This document shows, piece by piece, positions 9,268 to 17,916 of a DNA stretch of 64,000 nucleotides. Within the stretch, counting starts at the first letter, position 1, and each line of letters opens with the position of its first letter. Under the pieces are notes generated by a model. The model saw nothing but the letters and a program-made list of their open reading frames with translations. It had not been told where the DNA came from and searched no databases. This DNA is from Streptomyces sp. 1222.5 (lineage in GTDB: Bacteria; Actinomycetota; Actinomycetes; Streptomycetales; Streptomycetaceae), in NCBI RefSeq assembly GCF_900105245.1, contig NZ_FNSZ01000001.1, positions 5,268,001-5,332,000 on the forward strand, read 5' to 3'. The translations under genes and the position numbers were made by a program.

Positions 9268-10161
9268 TTGACCACGCACGCACCGCAGGCGGCGCAGGCC
9301 GTCACGCTGCCCACGACGCTGGACGAGGCCGTGGCGGCCCTCACCGCCATGCCCGCCGCGGTCCCCGTCGCGGGCGGCACGGATCTGATGGCCGCCGTCA
9401 ACTCCGGACAGCTCAGGCCCGCCGCCCTGGTGGGCCTCGGCCGGATCAGCGAGATCCGCGGCTGGCAGTACCAGGACGGCCACGCGCTGCTCGGCGCGGG
9501 ACTCACGCACGCGCGCATGGGCCGCCCCGACTTCGCGGCCCTGATCCCGGCGCTCGCCGCCGCCGCGCGCGCCGCCGGCCCGCCGCACATCCGCAACGCG
9601 GGCACCCTGGGCGGCAACATCGCCTCGGCCGCCCCCACCGGGGACGCGCTGCCCGTGCTGGCCGCCCTGGAGGCGACGCTGATCATCGCGGGCCCGGGCG
9701 GAGCCCGCCGGGAGATCCCGGTGTCGCACCTGCTGGCCGGCGTGGAGATGCTGCAGGGCGGCGAACTCATCGGCTACGTGCGCGTGCCGCTGCTGCACGC
9801 CCCGCAGGTCTTCCTGAAGGCGACCGGCCGCACCGGACCGGGCCGCGCGGTCGCCTCCGTGGCCGTCGTCCTCGACCCCGCCCGGCGCGGTGTGCGCTGC
9901 GCGGTCGGGGCCATAGCGCCGATGCCGCTCAGGCCGCTGGAGGCCGAGGAGTGGGTCGCGCGCCTCATCGACTGGGACAACGACCGCGCGCTCGTCCCCG
10001 AGGCGCTGAACGCCTTCGGGGAGTACGTCGCCGCGGCCTGCATCCCCGACCCGGCCCCCGAGCCCGACGGCTCGGTGGCACCGCTTCCGCCCGCCGTACT
10101 GCACCTGCGGCGCACCGTCGCCGCGCTGGCCCGACGAGCACTGGGGAGGGCACTGTCGTGA
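9268..10161 (+). CDS. FAD-binding subunit of a molybdenum hydroxylase (xanthine dehydrogenase/CO dehydrogenase family)
   Basis: The medium, FAD-carrying subunit that passes electrons from the Fe-S subunit onward. The FAD domain motifs are AGGTDLMAAVNSG and IRNAGTLGGNIASAAPTGD; the C-terminal CO-dehydrogenase-like domain follows. I place the start at TTG 9268 because GAAGGGG ends 8 bases before it; the in-frame GTG at 9241 adds nine residues with no better site. It gives 297 residues. The stop overlaps the GTG of the next gene by four bases (GTGA), so translation is coupled. A weak TTGCCA/TACCGT pair lies at 9188-9218. Confidence 0.85.
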   Translation: MTTHAPQAAQAVTLPTTLDEAVAALTAMPAAVPVAGGTDLMAAVNSGQLRPAALVGLGRISEIRGWQYQDGHALLGAGLTHARMGRPDFAALIPALAAAARAAGPPHIRNAGTLGGNIASAAPTGDALPVLAALEATLIIAGPGGARREIPVSHLLAGVEMLQGGELIGYVRVPLLHAPQVFLKATGRTGPGRAVASVAVVLDPARRGVRCAVGAIAPMPLRPLEAEEWVARLIDWDNDRALVPEALNAFGEYVAAACIPDPAPEPDGSVAPLPPAVLHLRRTVAALARRALGRALS

Positions 10162-11945
10162 CCGACGACCAGCACGGAGAGGGCACGTCCCAGGGCGGCG
10201 GACGCTGGAACCCGCTGCCCCAGGGCGACTACGACGACGGCGCCACCGCCTTCGTCAAGCTCCCCGAGGGCGGCATCGAGGCCCTGCTGTCCGGCGACAG
10301 CCCGCTGGCGGCACCCGGTCACGGCTATGTGCCGCCGCAGATAACGGTCGCCCCCGGGACCGGCGATCCCGCCGCCACCGGCGCCTGGGCGACGCCCGAC
10401 GGCGGCGACCGGTGGCCCGACCCGAACGCCGCGGACCCGGCACAGGCCCCGGACCAGGACGACCGGTTCACCTACCGGCCGGCCGCCACCCAGCACTGGA
10501 CCTTCGAGGAGCCCGCCCCGGCCGGCCCCGGGCACGACGTCACCGGACAGTGGTCCATCCCCGTCGCCGGCGGCGACATCCCGGACGAGTCCGGCGAGTT
10601 CACCACGTCCTCCCTGGTCGAGCAGTGGGGCGGCGGCGCGCCGGCCACCCTGCCCGGCGGCGCGCCCGCGCCCTGGGCGACGGACGGCGCGGGCACCGCC
10701 TGGGCGCAGCCCGGCCCGCAGGCCCCGGCCGAGCCCGACCACACCGGCGCCCACCCGGCGGGCCCCGCGCCCGCGACCGACGGATACGTCCCCGAGGTCC
10801 CGGCGGAGCGGTACGGCCTCGACCCGGCCGCCCGGCACCCCGGTCACCCCGGCACGGGCCGGGACGACCTGCCCGCCCAGGCCGCGCCTTCCGCCGGCCC
10901 GGGAGCGGACGCCCACGACACCGCGGAAGGCCCTGAACGCCCCGCTGACGGCCCGACAGGTCACGAGGGCCCCGGAGCCCCGGCCGATGCGCCGCAGGCC
11001 GCCACGGCGGCGGATGCGGCCGACGCCGTGGACGCCGACGCCGCGGACGTCCCCGACGCCCCTGAGGGGCTGGCCGATACGCCCGCCCCGGCCGAGGACG
11101 CGGACGGCACCGACTCTCCCGCGTCCCCCGGGGACGCCGCCGAGGACGCGGCCGCCGAGTCGCTCCCGCCGCACGACGACCACCCCCTCGCCTCCTACGT
11201 CCTGCGCGTCAACGGCGCCGACCGGCCCGTCACCGACGCCTGGATCGGCGAGTCCCTGCTGTACGTCCTGCGGGAACGGCTCGGCCTCGCGGGCGCCAAG
11301 GACGGCTGCTCGCAGGGCGAGTGCGGCGCCTGCAACGTGCAGGTCGACGGGCGCCTGGTGGCCTCCTGCCTGGTCCCGGCGGTCACCGCGGCCGGCAGCG
11401 AGGTGCGCACGGTCGAGGGCCTGGCCGCCGACGGCGGGCCCTCCGACGTGCAGCGCGCGCTCGCCCGGTGCGGTGCCGTGCAGTGCGGCTTCTGCGTGCC
11501 CGGCATGGCGATGACCGTGCACGACCTGCTGGAGGGCAACCCGGTGCCCACCGAGCTGGAGACCCGGCAGGCCCTGTGCGGCAACCTGTGCCGCTGCTCC
11601 GGCTACCGGGGCGTCCTGGACGCCGTCAAGGAGGTCGTCGCCGAACGCGAGGCCACGTACGCCGGCGCCGGGGCGGACCCCGACGAGGCGCGCATCCCGC
11701 ACCAGGCGGGCCCCGGCTCCGGAGGCGTCCACCCGTCGGCGTTCGAGGCACCGGGCGCGTTCGACACCCCGCACACGGCCCCCGGCGGCTACGGCGACAC
11801 CCAGGGCGGCTACGGCGACGGCCCGGACGGCTACGGCGACAGGCCGGACCCGTACGACGCGCCGGACCCGTACGACGCGCCGGACCCGTACGGCACGCAG
11901 GGCCCGCACGACCAGCACTACGGCCAGGACGGAGGCCAGGCGTGA
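10158..11945 (+). CDS. [2Fe-2S] subunit of a molybdenum hydroxylase with long disordered extensions
   Basis: Small electron-transfer subunit, but 595 residues instead of the usual 150-200. Residues 1 to about 340 are Pro/Ala/Gly/Asp-rich and probably disordered. The ferredoxin domain follows, with C384, C389, C392 and C404 (GCSQGECGAC), and the second cluster domain uses C443/C446 and C478/C480 (CGFC, CRC). The C-terminal 90 residues are repetitive, including DPYDAP units encoded by 18-bp repeats. GTG start overlaps the upstream stop (GTGA), and its own stop overlaps the next GTG. The extension may dock the complex at a surface or scaffold; that is inference. Confidence 0.85.
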   Translation: MTDDQHGEGTSQGGGRWNPLPQGDYDDGATAFVKLPEGGIEALLSGDSPLAAPGHGYVPPQITVAPGTGDPAATGAWATPDGGDRWPDPNAADPAQAPDQDDRFTYRPAATQHWTFEEPAPAGPGHDVTGQWSIPVAGGDIPDESGEFTTSSLVEQWGGGAPATLPGGAPAPWATDGAGTAWAQPGPQAPAEPDHTGAHPAGPAPATDGYVPEVPAERYGLDPAARHPGHPGTGRDDLPAQAAPSAGPGADAHDTAEGPERPADGPTGHEGPGAPADAPQAATAADAADAVDADAADVPDAPEGLADTPAPAEDADGTDSPASPGDAAEDAAAESLPPHDDHPLASYVLRVNGADRPVTDAWIGESLLYVLRERLGLAGAKDGCSQGECGACNVQVDGRLVASCLVPAVTAAGSEVRTVEGLAADGGPSDVQRALARCGAVQCGFCVPGMAMTVHDLLEGNPVPTELETRQALCGNLCRCSGYRGVLDAVKEVVAEREATYAGAGADPDEARIPHQAGPGSGGVHPSAFEAPGAFDTPHTAPGGYGDTQGGYGDGPDGYGDRPDPYDAPDPYDAPDPYGTQGPHDQHYGQDGGQA

Positions 11946-14251
11946 GCAACGAAGCCGGCATCGCGACCACCGCTGCGGAACCCGCCCCCGCGCCCGATCC
12001 GTTGCCGCACGGCATCGGCGCCTCCCTGCCGCACGCCGACGCCCGCGCCAAGACCGAGGGCACCTTCCCCTACGCGGCCGACCTGTGGGCCGAGGGCCTG
12101 CTGTGGGCGGCCGTGCTGCGCTCCCCGCACGCGCACGCGCGCATCGTGTCCATCGACACCTCCCACGCGCGCGAGATGCCCGGCGTACGCGCCGTCGTCA
12201 CCCACGAGGACGTGCCCGGCACCCCCCGCCACGGCCGGGGCGTCCCCGACCGGCCGGTGTTCGCCTCCGAGGTCGTACGGCACCACGGCGAGCCCATCGC
12301 GGCCGTCGCCGCCGACCACCCGGACACCGCGCGCATGGCAGCCGCGGCCGTCATCGTCGAGTACGAGGTGCTCGATCCGGTCACCGACCCCGAGCAGGCC
12401 TTCGAGGCCGAGCCGCTGCACCCCGACGGCAACCTGATCCGGCACATCCCGCTGCACCACGGCGACCCGGAGGCGATCGGCGAGGTCGTCGTCGAGGGCC
12501 TGTACCGCATCGGCCGCCAGGACCCCGCCCCCATCGGCGCCGAGGCCGGCCTCGCCGTGCCCCGCCCCGACGGCGGTGTCGAGCTGTACCTGGCCTCCAC
12601 CGACCCGCACGCCGACCGCAACACGGCGGCCGCCTGCTACGGCCTGTCCCCCGATCAGGTGAAGATCGTCGTCACCGGCGTTCCCGGCGCCACCGCGGAC
12701 CGCGAGGACCAGGGCTTCCAGCTCCCCCTCGGACTGCTCGCGCTCAGGACCGGCTGCCCGGTGAAGCTCACGGCGACCCGCGAGGAGTCCTTCCTCGGCC
12801 ACGCCCACCGCCACCCCACCCTGCTCCGCTACCGCCACCACGCCGACGCCGAGGGCAGACTGGTCAAGGTCGAGGCGCAGATCCTGCTCGACGCGGGCGC
12901 GTACGCCGACACCTCCGCCGAGTCCCTGGCCGCCGCCGTCTCCTTCGCGTGCGGCCCGTACGTCGTCCCCAACGCCTTCATCGAGGGCTGGGCGGTCCGC
13001 ACCAACAACCCGCCCTCCGGCCACGTCCGCGGCGAGGGCGCCATGCAGGTGTGCGCCGCCTACGAGGCCCAGATGGACAAGCTGGCGAAGAAGCTGGGCC
13101 TGGACCCGGCCGAACTGCGCCTGCAGAACGTCCTTGCCACCGGCGACGTGCTGCCGATCGGGCAGACCGTGAGCTGCCCGGCGCCGGTCGCCGAACTCCT
13201 CCAGGCGGTACGCGATTTCCCGCTGCCCGCCCTGCCGAAGGACACGCCCGAGGACGAGTGGCTGCTGCCCGGCGGGCCCGAGGGCGCGGGCGAGCCGGGC
13301 GCGGTGCGCCGGGGTGTCGGCTACGGCCTCGGCATGGTGCACATGCTCGGCGCGGAGGGCGCCGACGAGGTGTCCACGGCGACGGTCAAGGTGCACGACG
13401 GGATCGCGACCGTGCTCTGCGCGGCCGTGGAGACGGGCCAGGGCTTCACCACCCTCGCCCGGCAGATCGTCCAGGAGACCCTCGGCATCGAGGAAGTCCA
13501 CGTGGCCCCGGTCGACACCGACCAGCCGCCGGCCGGCGCGGGCTGCCGGGGCCGCCACACCTGGGTGTCGGGCGGTGCGGTGGAGCGCGCGGCGAAGATG
13601 GTCCGCACCCAGCTCCTGCAGCCGCTGGCACACAAGTTCGGCATGTCGACGGAGCTGCTGCAGATCACGGACGGCAAGATCACGTCGTACGACGGGGTGC
13701 TGTCGACCACCGTGACGGAGGCGATGGAGGGCAAGGAGCTGTGGGCCACCGCCCAGTGCCGCCCGCACCCCACCGAGCCGCTGAACGCAGCCGGGCAGGG
13801 TGACGCCTTCGTGGGCCTCGCGTTCTGCGCGATCCGCGCGGTGGTGGACGTCGACATCGAGCTGGGCTCGGTACGGGTGGTGGAGCTGGCGGTCGCCCAG
13901 GACGTGGGCCGGGTCCTCAACCCGGCGCAGCTGGCGGCCCGGATCGAGGCGGGCGTGACACAGGGCGTGGGCATCGCCCTCACCGAGAACCTGCGCACCC
14001 CGCGCGGTCTGGTCCGCCACCCCGACCTCACCGGGTACGCCCTGCCGACCGCTCTCGACGCACCGGACATCCGGATCGTGAAACTGGTCGAGGAGCGGGA
14101 CGTGGTCGCCCCCTTCGGCGCCAAGTCGGTCAGCGCGGTCCCGGTGGTCACGGCGCCGGCGGCCATCGCCTCCGCCGTCCGCGCGGCCACCGGCCGGCCG
14201 GTCAACCGCCTTCCCATCCGCCCCCAGGCCGCGGTCGTGACGGCGCAGTGA
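11942..14251 (+). CDS. Molybdopterin-binding large subunit, xanthine dehydrogenase-like but motif-divergent
   Basis: A 769-residue large subunit of the Mo-hydroxylase family. The fold is supported by LRSPHAHARIVSID, the AETGQGFTT element, GAGCRGRHTWVSGGAV and AQDVGRVLNPAQL. Several hallmark sites are altered: the FGGK-type loop reads ADREDQGFQLPLG, the RGFG segment reads RGEGAMQ, and the region that normally holds the catalytic Glu (GxGE) reads FGAKSVSAVP at about residues 725-734. Substrate is therefore unknown, and the subunit may be catalytically unusual. GTG start behind GGAGG overlaps the upstream stop; its stop overlaps a fourth gene. Confidence 0.8.
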   Translation: MSNEAGIATTAAEPAPAPDPLPHGIGASLPHADARAKTEGTFPYAADLWAEGLLWAAVLRSPHAHARIVSIDTSHAREMPGVRAVVTHEDVPGTPRHGRGVPDRPVFASEVVRHHGEPIAAVAADHPDTARMAAAAVIVEYEVLDPVTDPEQAFEAEPLHPDGNLIRHIPLHHGDPEAIGEVVVEGLYRIGRQDPAPIGAEAGLAVPRPDGGVELYLASTDPHADRNTAAACYGLSPDQVKIVVTGVPGATADREDQGFQLPLGLLALRTGCPVKLTATREESFLGHAHRHPTLLRYRHHADAEGRLVKVEAQILLDAGAYADTSAESLAAAVSFACGPYVVPNAFIEGWAVRTNNPPSGHVRGEGAMQVCAAYEAQMDKLAKKLGLDPAELRLQNVLATGDVLPIGQTVSCPAPVAELLQAVRDFPLPALPKDTPEDEWLLPGGPEGAGEPGAVRRGVGYGLGMVHMLGAEGADEVSTATVKVHDGIATVLCAAVETGQGFTTLARQIVQETLGIEEVHVAPVDTDQPPAGAGCRGRHTWVSGGAVERAAKMVRTQLLQPLAHKFGMSTELLQITDGKITSYDGVLSTTVTEAMEGKELWATAQCRPHPTEPLNAAGQGDAFVGLAFCAIRAVVDVDIELGSVRVVELAVAQDVGRVLNPAQLAARIEAGVTQGVGIALTENLRTPRGLVRHPDLTGYALPTALDAPDIRIVKLVEERDVVAPFGAKSVSAVPVVTAPAAIASAVRAATGRPVNRLPIRPQAAVVTAQ

Positions 14252-14373
14252 GTGCCGAGGACGGCGAGCCGCGCTACGAGCCCCCGCCCGGCGTGGGCAA
14301 GTTGGTGCTGCTGATCCTGCTGTTCACCCTGGCGGCGCTGGCCGTCGTGCTCGGCGGCATCTACTTCACCTGA
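14248..14373 (+). CDS. 41-residue single-pass membrane peptide, last gene of the Mo-hydroxylase operon
   Basis: A short ORF starting at GTG 14248, which overlaps the stop of the large subunit by the same GTGA used at the two upstream junctions. It encodes 41 residues: an acidic, proline-rich head (SAEDGEPRYEPPPGVGK) and one hydrophobic helix (LVLLILLFTLAALAVVLGG), ending YFT. This is like a membrane tether. The coupling repeated for the third time and the coherent TM segment are the evidence; no homology is claimed. Confidence 0.7.
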   Translation: MSAEDGEPRYEPPPGVGKLVLLILLFTLAALAVVLGGIYFT

Positions 14374-14584
14374 GCCCGGCGCGGCCGGTGGACACCGTGC
14401 GAGGGGAACGTCGCCGGGCCGTCCCGCGTCTCCCACTCCATGAGGGCCGTTGTCAGTGGGGCGGCGTAGTGTGCCGAGCAGTGGGGACACCCGCCGGGCA
14501 TGGCCGTCGACGGCGCCGTGACCGACGCCGTCTCCCCGCGGGCACGGACGCACAGGCACCGAGGGCGCAGATCGCGGGGGAGCG

Positions 14585-15748
14585 ATGGGCACGACCGACG
14601 CCGGGACGACGGCGATCACGCTGAGCGAGGCGGAGCTGGACCGTTACGTCACGCATGCGCCGACGCGCGGCCTGCTCGCGGGTCCCGGCCTGCCCGCCCG
14701 CACGGACGTACTGACCTTCTCGCCGCTGCGCACGCACGGCCTGCGCACGCTCGCCGACGCCGCCGGCGGTCCCTTCCACCTGGCGGAGGAGCTGCGCGGC
14801 CGCCTGGTGATCGGCGAACTCCTCGACCCGGCCGGCACGGCGCGCGAGTCGATCCTGCTCGACGGCGTCACGGGCGAGGTCACGACGGCCCGCCTTCCCG
14901 ACCCGTCCGGCTCCCGGCCGTTCGCCCCCTCGCTGGACACGCTCCTGCGGTTCGCCGCCGTCATCGAGGAACTGGCGGGCCTGCGCGGCCGGTTCGCCTC
15001 CCTGGCGGGCCGGTACGGCCCCCGGGCGGTGGCCGAGGCCTCCCGCCGGCTCCTCGCGCTCTTCGAGGAGGGCACGGACGGCAGGGTCCCGCCGTACTGG
15101 AAGGCGGCGGCGCTGATCCGCCCCCTCGCGCTGGTCGCGGGCCCCGGCACGGTGTCCGGCCTCACCCTGGAGATGCCGGGCCGCGTCCTGGAGCAGGAGT
15201 TCGGCCACGGCCGGGTGGTCCGGTTCGAGGAGGTCGACCTCCCGGTGACGCTCACGCACGAGCCGACCCGCCGCTTCCTGCGCGAGACGGGCCTGCCGGA
15301 GCAGGCGGTCCTCTTCCACGCCGACACGGACGGCCCGCTGCCGACCCTGCGCGAGTACGTCACCGGGGAACACGGCGATCGCCCGGGCGAGTTGTGCGAA
15401 CTCCCGGCCCACAGCGACCACTTGATCCGCCTGGGGCGTCTGGCCGAGGAGAACAGCCTGGTACTGGACGGCAGGACCGGCGCGGTCCTGACCTTCAGCG
15501 AGCCGGAGGCGTCGCTCAACCCCCTCAACACCGACGTCTCGACCCTCGCCTTCACCCTGTGGCTGCTGCACCACGAGCGCACCATCGACGGGCACCTGGG
15601 CCACGAGCTGACGACGGCCGCCTACGACCAGCTGGCCGCGGCCATGGTCCACACCCTGGCGGCGGTGGACCCCACGGGCACCCTCCAGGACTCGACCTGG
15701 CACTACTGGACCGACCTCTTCCGCGACGAACCCGGTGGAGTGCTCTGA
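14585..15748 (+). CDS. SUKH-4-like protein with two related domains
   Basis: A 387-residue soluble protein. The C-terminal half (about 220-380) resembles SUKH-4 immunity proteins: TRRFLRETGLPEQAVLFHAD, IRLGRLAEENSLVLDGRTGAV and a helical end. The N-terminal half repeats the same plan: APTRGLLAGPGLPARTDVLT, RLVIGELLDPAGTARESILL and DGVTGEV. It thus looks like a tandem duplication. SUKH proteins often neutralise polymorphic toxins, but no toxin gene is adjacent; in Streptomyces such proteins are also found in non-toxin contexts. ATG 14585 follows GGGGGAG. Function not assigned. Confidence 0.65.
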   Translation: MGTTDAGTTAITLSEAELDRYVTHAPTRGLLAGPGLPARTDVLTFSPLRTHGLRTLADAAGGPFHLAEELRGRLVIGELLDPAGTARESILLDGVTGEVTTARLPDPSGSRPFAPSLDTLLRFAAVIEELAGLRGRFASLAGRYGPRAVAEASRRLLALFEEGTDGRVPPYWKAAALIRPLALVAGPGTVSGLTLEMPGRVLEQEFGHGRVVRFEEVDLPVTLTHEPTRRFLRETGLPEQAVLFHADTDGPLPTLREYVTGEHGDRPGELCELPAHSDHLIRLGRLAEENSLVLDGRTGAVLTFSEPEASLNPLNTDVSTLAFTLWLLHHERTIDGHLGHELTTAAYDQLAAAMVHTLAAVDPTGTLQDSTWHYWTDLFRDEPGGVL

Positions 15749-15856
15749 AGCGCCCACGCACCGCACATCGCCTGAGTCACGCACGCCTACCAGTAGGACA
15801 AATTGGTACACAAGTGGCACAAGGGGAGAGCAGTCACTCCCTGTGACGTCGAAGGG

Positions 15857-16200
15857 ATGCGGGTCATGAACGACCCGCCGACGAGCCGCCCCTCGGAGCA
15901 GCCACCCGCGCGGACGCCGCACCCCGCGGTCGCGGGCGATCCCGCCCCGCTGGGCCTGGCGGGCTTCGCCCTGACCACGCCGCTGCTGTCCGTGATCAAC
16001 ACGAACCTGCTCAAGGAATCCGCCGCGGTCATCCCGGTGCTGGCCCTCGCCCTGTTCTACGGTGGCCTAACCCAGTTCGCCGCCGGTCTGTTCGAGTTCC
16101 GCCGCGGGAACACCCGCCACGGGACTCGTCGCCTGGTACGCGTCGGCGGCCACGGTCATCAACGACGCCCATGGCCGCCCGGTACTGCCCGTCGGCCCAC
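15857..16200 (+). pseudogene. Remnant of a GPR1/FUN34/YaaH (SatP) acetate transporter, internally deleted
   Basis: The frame from ATG 15857 or 15866 (AAGGGATG precedes the latter) gives the family start DPAPLGLAGFALTTPLLSVIN and continues to YGGLTQFAAGLFEFRRGNT near 16113. From about 16119 the family's C-terminus resumes in the +1 frame as TGLVAWYASAATVINDAHGR and PVLPV. The roughly 90 residues with the middle membrane helices are missing and the frame is broken, so no transporter can be made. A short inverted repeat (GTCAC/GTGAC, 15833-15847) lies upstream. Confidence 0.8.
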
Positions 16201-16221
16201 GAGGGCCGAACCGCACGTCAG

Positions 16222-16293
16222 AGGCCGTGGCGGGATTCGAACCCACGTAACTCGCTTTGCAGGCGAGTCCCTGAACCACTCGGGCACACGGCC
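16222..16293 (-). tRNA. tRNA-Cys (GCA)
   Basis: A 72-base cloverleaf on the minus strand: acceptor GGCCGTG/CACGGCC, anticodon stem CTCGC/GCGAG with loop CTGCAAA (anticodon GCA), T-arm with TTCGAAT, discriminator U. CCA is not encoded. Confidence 0.95.
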
Positions 16294-16433
16294 GTGTCGG
16301 GCATCTCTCGTGCCGGACTCGGTGGAATGACCGTACGGGCCCGGCAGGTGGGGGCTCAAGGGGAAACCGCGGGCTGCAACAGGGCCGCCATGCCGCGTTC
16401 ATGAAGCGGGGGTGTACGACCAAGGTCGCAGGC

Positions 16434-16481
16434 GTGGTCGGACCACCGACAGGGGTCAAACCCTGCTGCGGGCCTTACGCT
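16434..16481 (+). promoter_or_regulatory. Palindrome and leaderless promoter upstream of the MFS gene
   Basis: TACGCT at 16476-16481 ends 7 bases before the ATG at 16489, fitting a leaderless transcript. GTGGTC-G-GACCAC at 16434-16446 lies just upstream of the -35 zone, where a TetR- or MarR-type regulator could act. No regulator gene is adjacent. Confidence 0.45.
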
Positions 16482-16488
16482 GACGGCC

Positions 16489-17916
16489 ATGAGTGCCCTT
16501 GAATCCCGTGACGCCGCCGTCGTGGACCAGGCCGTCGAGCAGCGTGCCGGCGTGCTGAGCCGGTCCTACCGGGCGCTCAGTGTCGGCATCGTCTCCGTCG
16601 TGCTGCTGATCGCCTTCGAGGCGACCGCCGTCGGCACCGCGATGCCCGTCGCCGCCCGCGAGCTGGACGGCGTGGCGCTGTACGCCTTCGCCTTCTCGGG
16701 ATACTTCACGACCAGCCTGTTCGGGATGGTCGCCGCCGGTCAGTGGTCCGACCGCAAGGGCCCGCTCGGAGCGCTGACCACGGGCATCGGCGCCTTCGCC
16801 GCGGGACTCGTCGTCGCCGGGACCGCACAGGTCATGTGGGTGTTCATCCTCGGACGGGCGGTCCAGGGCCTCGGCGGCGGGCTGGTCATCGTCGCCCTGT
16901 ACGTCGTCGTCGGCCGGGCCTACCCGGAACACCTGCGCCCGGCGATCATGGCCGCCTTCGCCGCCGGCTGGGTCGTACCGTCCATCGTCGGCCCCCTCGC
17001 CTCCGGCGCCGTCACCGAGCACCTGGGCTGGCGCTGGGTCTTCCTCGGCATCCCGGCCCTCGTCGTGTTCCCGCTCGCCCTCGCGCTGCCGCAGATACGG
17101 CGGCGGGCGTCCGGACCGGTCGACGCGTCGGCCGGCGCCGTCCCCCTCGACCGGCGGCGCATCCGGCTCGCCCTCGCCATCTCCCTCGGCGCCGGGCTCC
17201 TCCAGTACGCCGCCCAGGACCTGCGCCCCCTCTCCCTCCTCCCCGGCCTGGCGGGCGCTGCCCTCCTCGTGCCCGCTGTCCTCGGACTCCTCCCGCGCGG
17301 CACCTGCCGTGCCGCCCGCGGCCTGCCCTCCGTCGTGCTGCTGCGCGGGCTGTCCGCAGGTTCCTTCATCGCCGCCGAGTCCTTCGTCCCGCTGATGCTG
17401 GTCACCCAGCGCGGGCTGTCCCCGACGCTCGCCGGGTTCTCGCTGGCGGCGGGCGGCGTCACCTGGGCGCTCGGCTCCTGGGTGCAGTCCCGGCCACGCG
17501 TGACGCCGTACCGGGAGCGGCTGATGACCGGCGGGATGGTGCTGGTCGCGGCGGCGATCGTGGCCGCGCCGAGTGTGCTGCTGCCCGCCGTGCCGGTCTG
17601 GACCGTCGCCGTCGCCTGGGCCTTCGGCTGCTTCGGCATGGGCCTGGTCATCTCCTCCACCAGCGTGCTCCTGCTGCGGCTGTCGGCCCCCGAGGAGGCC
17701 GGTGCCAACTCGGCCGCGCTCCAGATCTCCGACGCCCTCTCCAACGTCGTGCTCCTGGCGGCGACCGGCGCGGCCTTCGCGGCCCTGGGCGGCGGCAGCA
17801 CGGCGGCCGCGGCGGCCCACGCCACCCGCCCCGCCGCCTTCGCGGCCGTCTTCCTGCCGACGGCGGCCGTGGCGCTCGTGGGCGCGTGGGTGACCCGGCG
17901 GCTGCGGGAGCGGTGA
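16489..17916 (+). CDS. Major facilitator superfamily transporter
   Basis: A 475-residue polytopic inner-membrane protein, probably a proton-coupled drug or metabolite exporter. FEATAVGTAMPVAARELDG and GQWSDRKGPLGALTTG (motif A, between helices 2 and 3), GRAVQGLGGGLVIVALYV (motif B) and GPLASGAVTEHLGWRWVFLG (motif C, an antiporter sign) are visible. About 12-14 hydrophobic segments are present. Substrate unknown. The transcript is probably leaderless; a tRNA-Cys gene lies on the other strand upstream. Confidence 0.88.
   Translation: MSALESRDAAVVDQAVEQRAGVLSRSYRALSVGIVSVVLLIAFEATAVGTAMPVAARELDGVALYAFAFSGYFTTSLFGMVAAGQWSDRKGPLGALTTGIGAFAAGLVVAGTAQVMWVFILGRAVQGLGGGLVIVALYVVVGRAYPEHLRPAIMAAFAAGWVVPSIVGPLASGAVTEHLGWRWVFLGIPALVVFPLALALPQIRRRASGPVDASAGAVPLDRRRIRLALAISLGAGLLQYAAQDLRPLSLLPGLAGAALLVPAVLGLLPRGTCRAARGLPSVVLLRGLSAGSFIAAESFVPLMLVTQRGLSPTLAGFSLAAGGVTWALGSWVQSRPRVTPYRERLMTGGMVLVAAAIVAAPSVLLPAVPVWTVAVAWAFGCFGMGLVISSTSVLLLRLSAPEEAGANSAALQISDALSNVVLLAATGAAFAALGGGSTAAAAAHATRPAAFAAVFLPTAAVALVGAWVTRRLRER

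Noticed and set aside
9138..10157. Upstream in-frame extension of the Fe-S subunit gene
   Set aside because: It overlaps the FAD subunit in another frame and gives Arg-rich nonsense; the GTGA overlap fixes the start at 10158.
14450..14472. TTGTCA and TAGTGT as a promoter for the SUKH-like gene
   Set aside because: The spacer is only 11 bases, too short for a sigma-70-type promoter.
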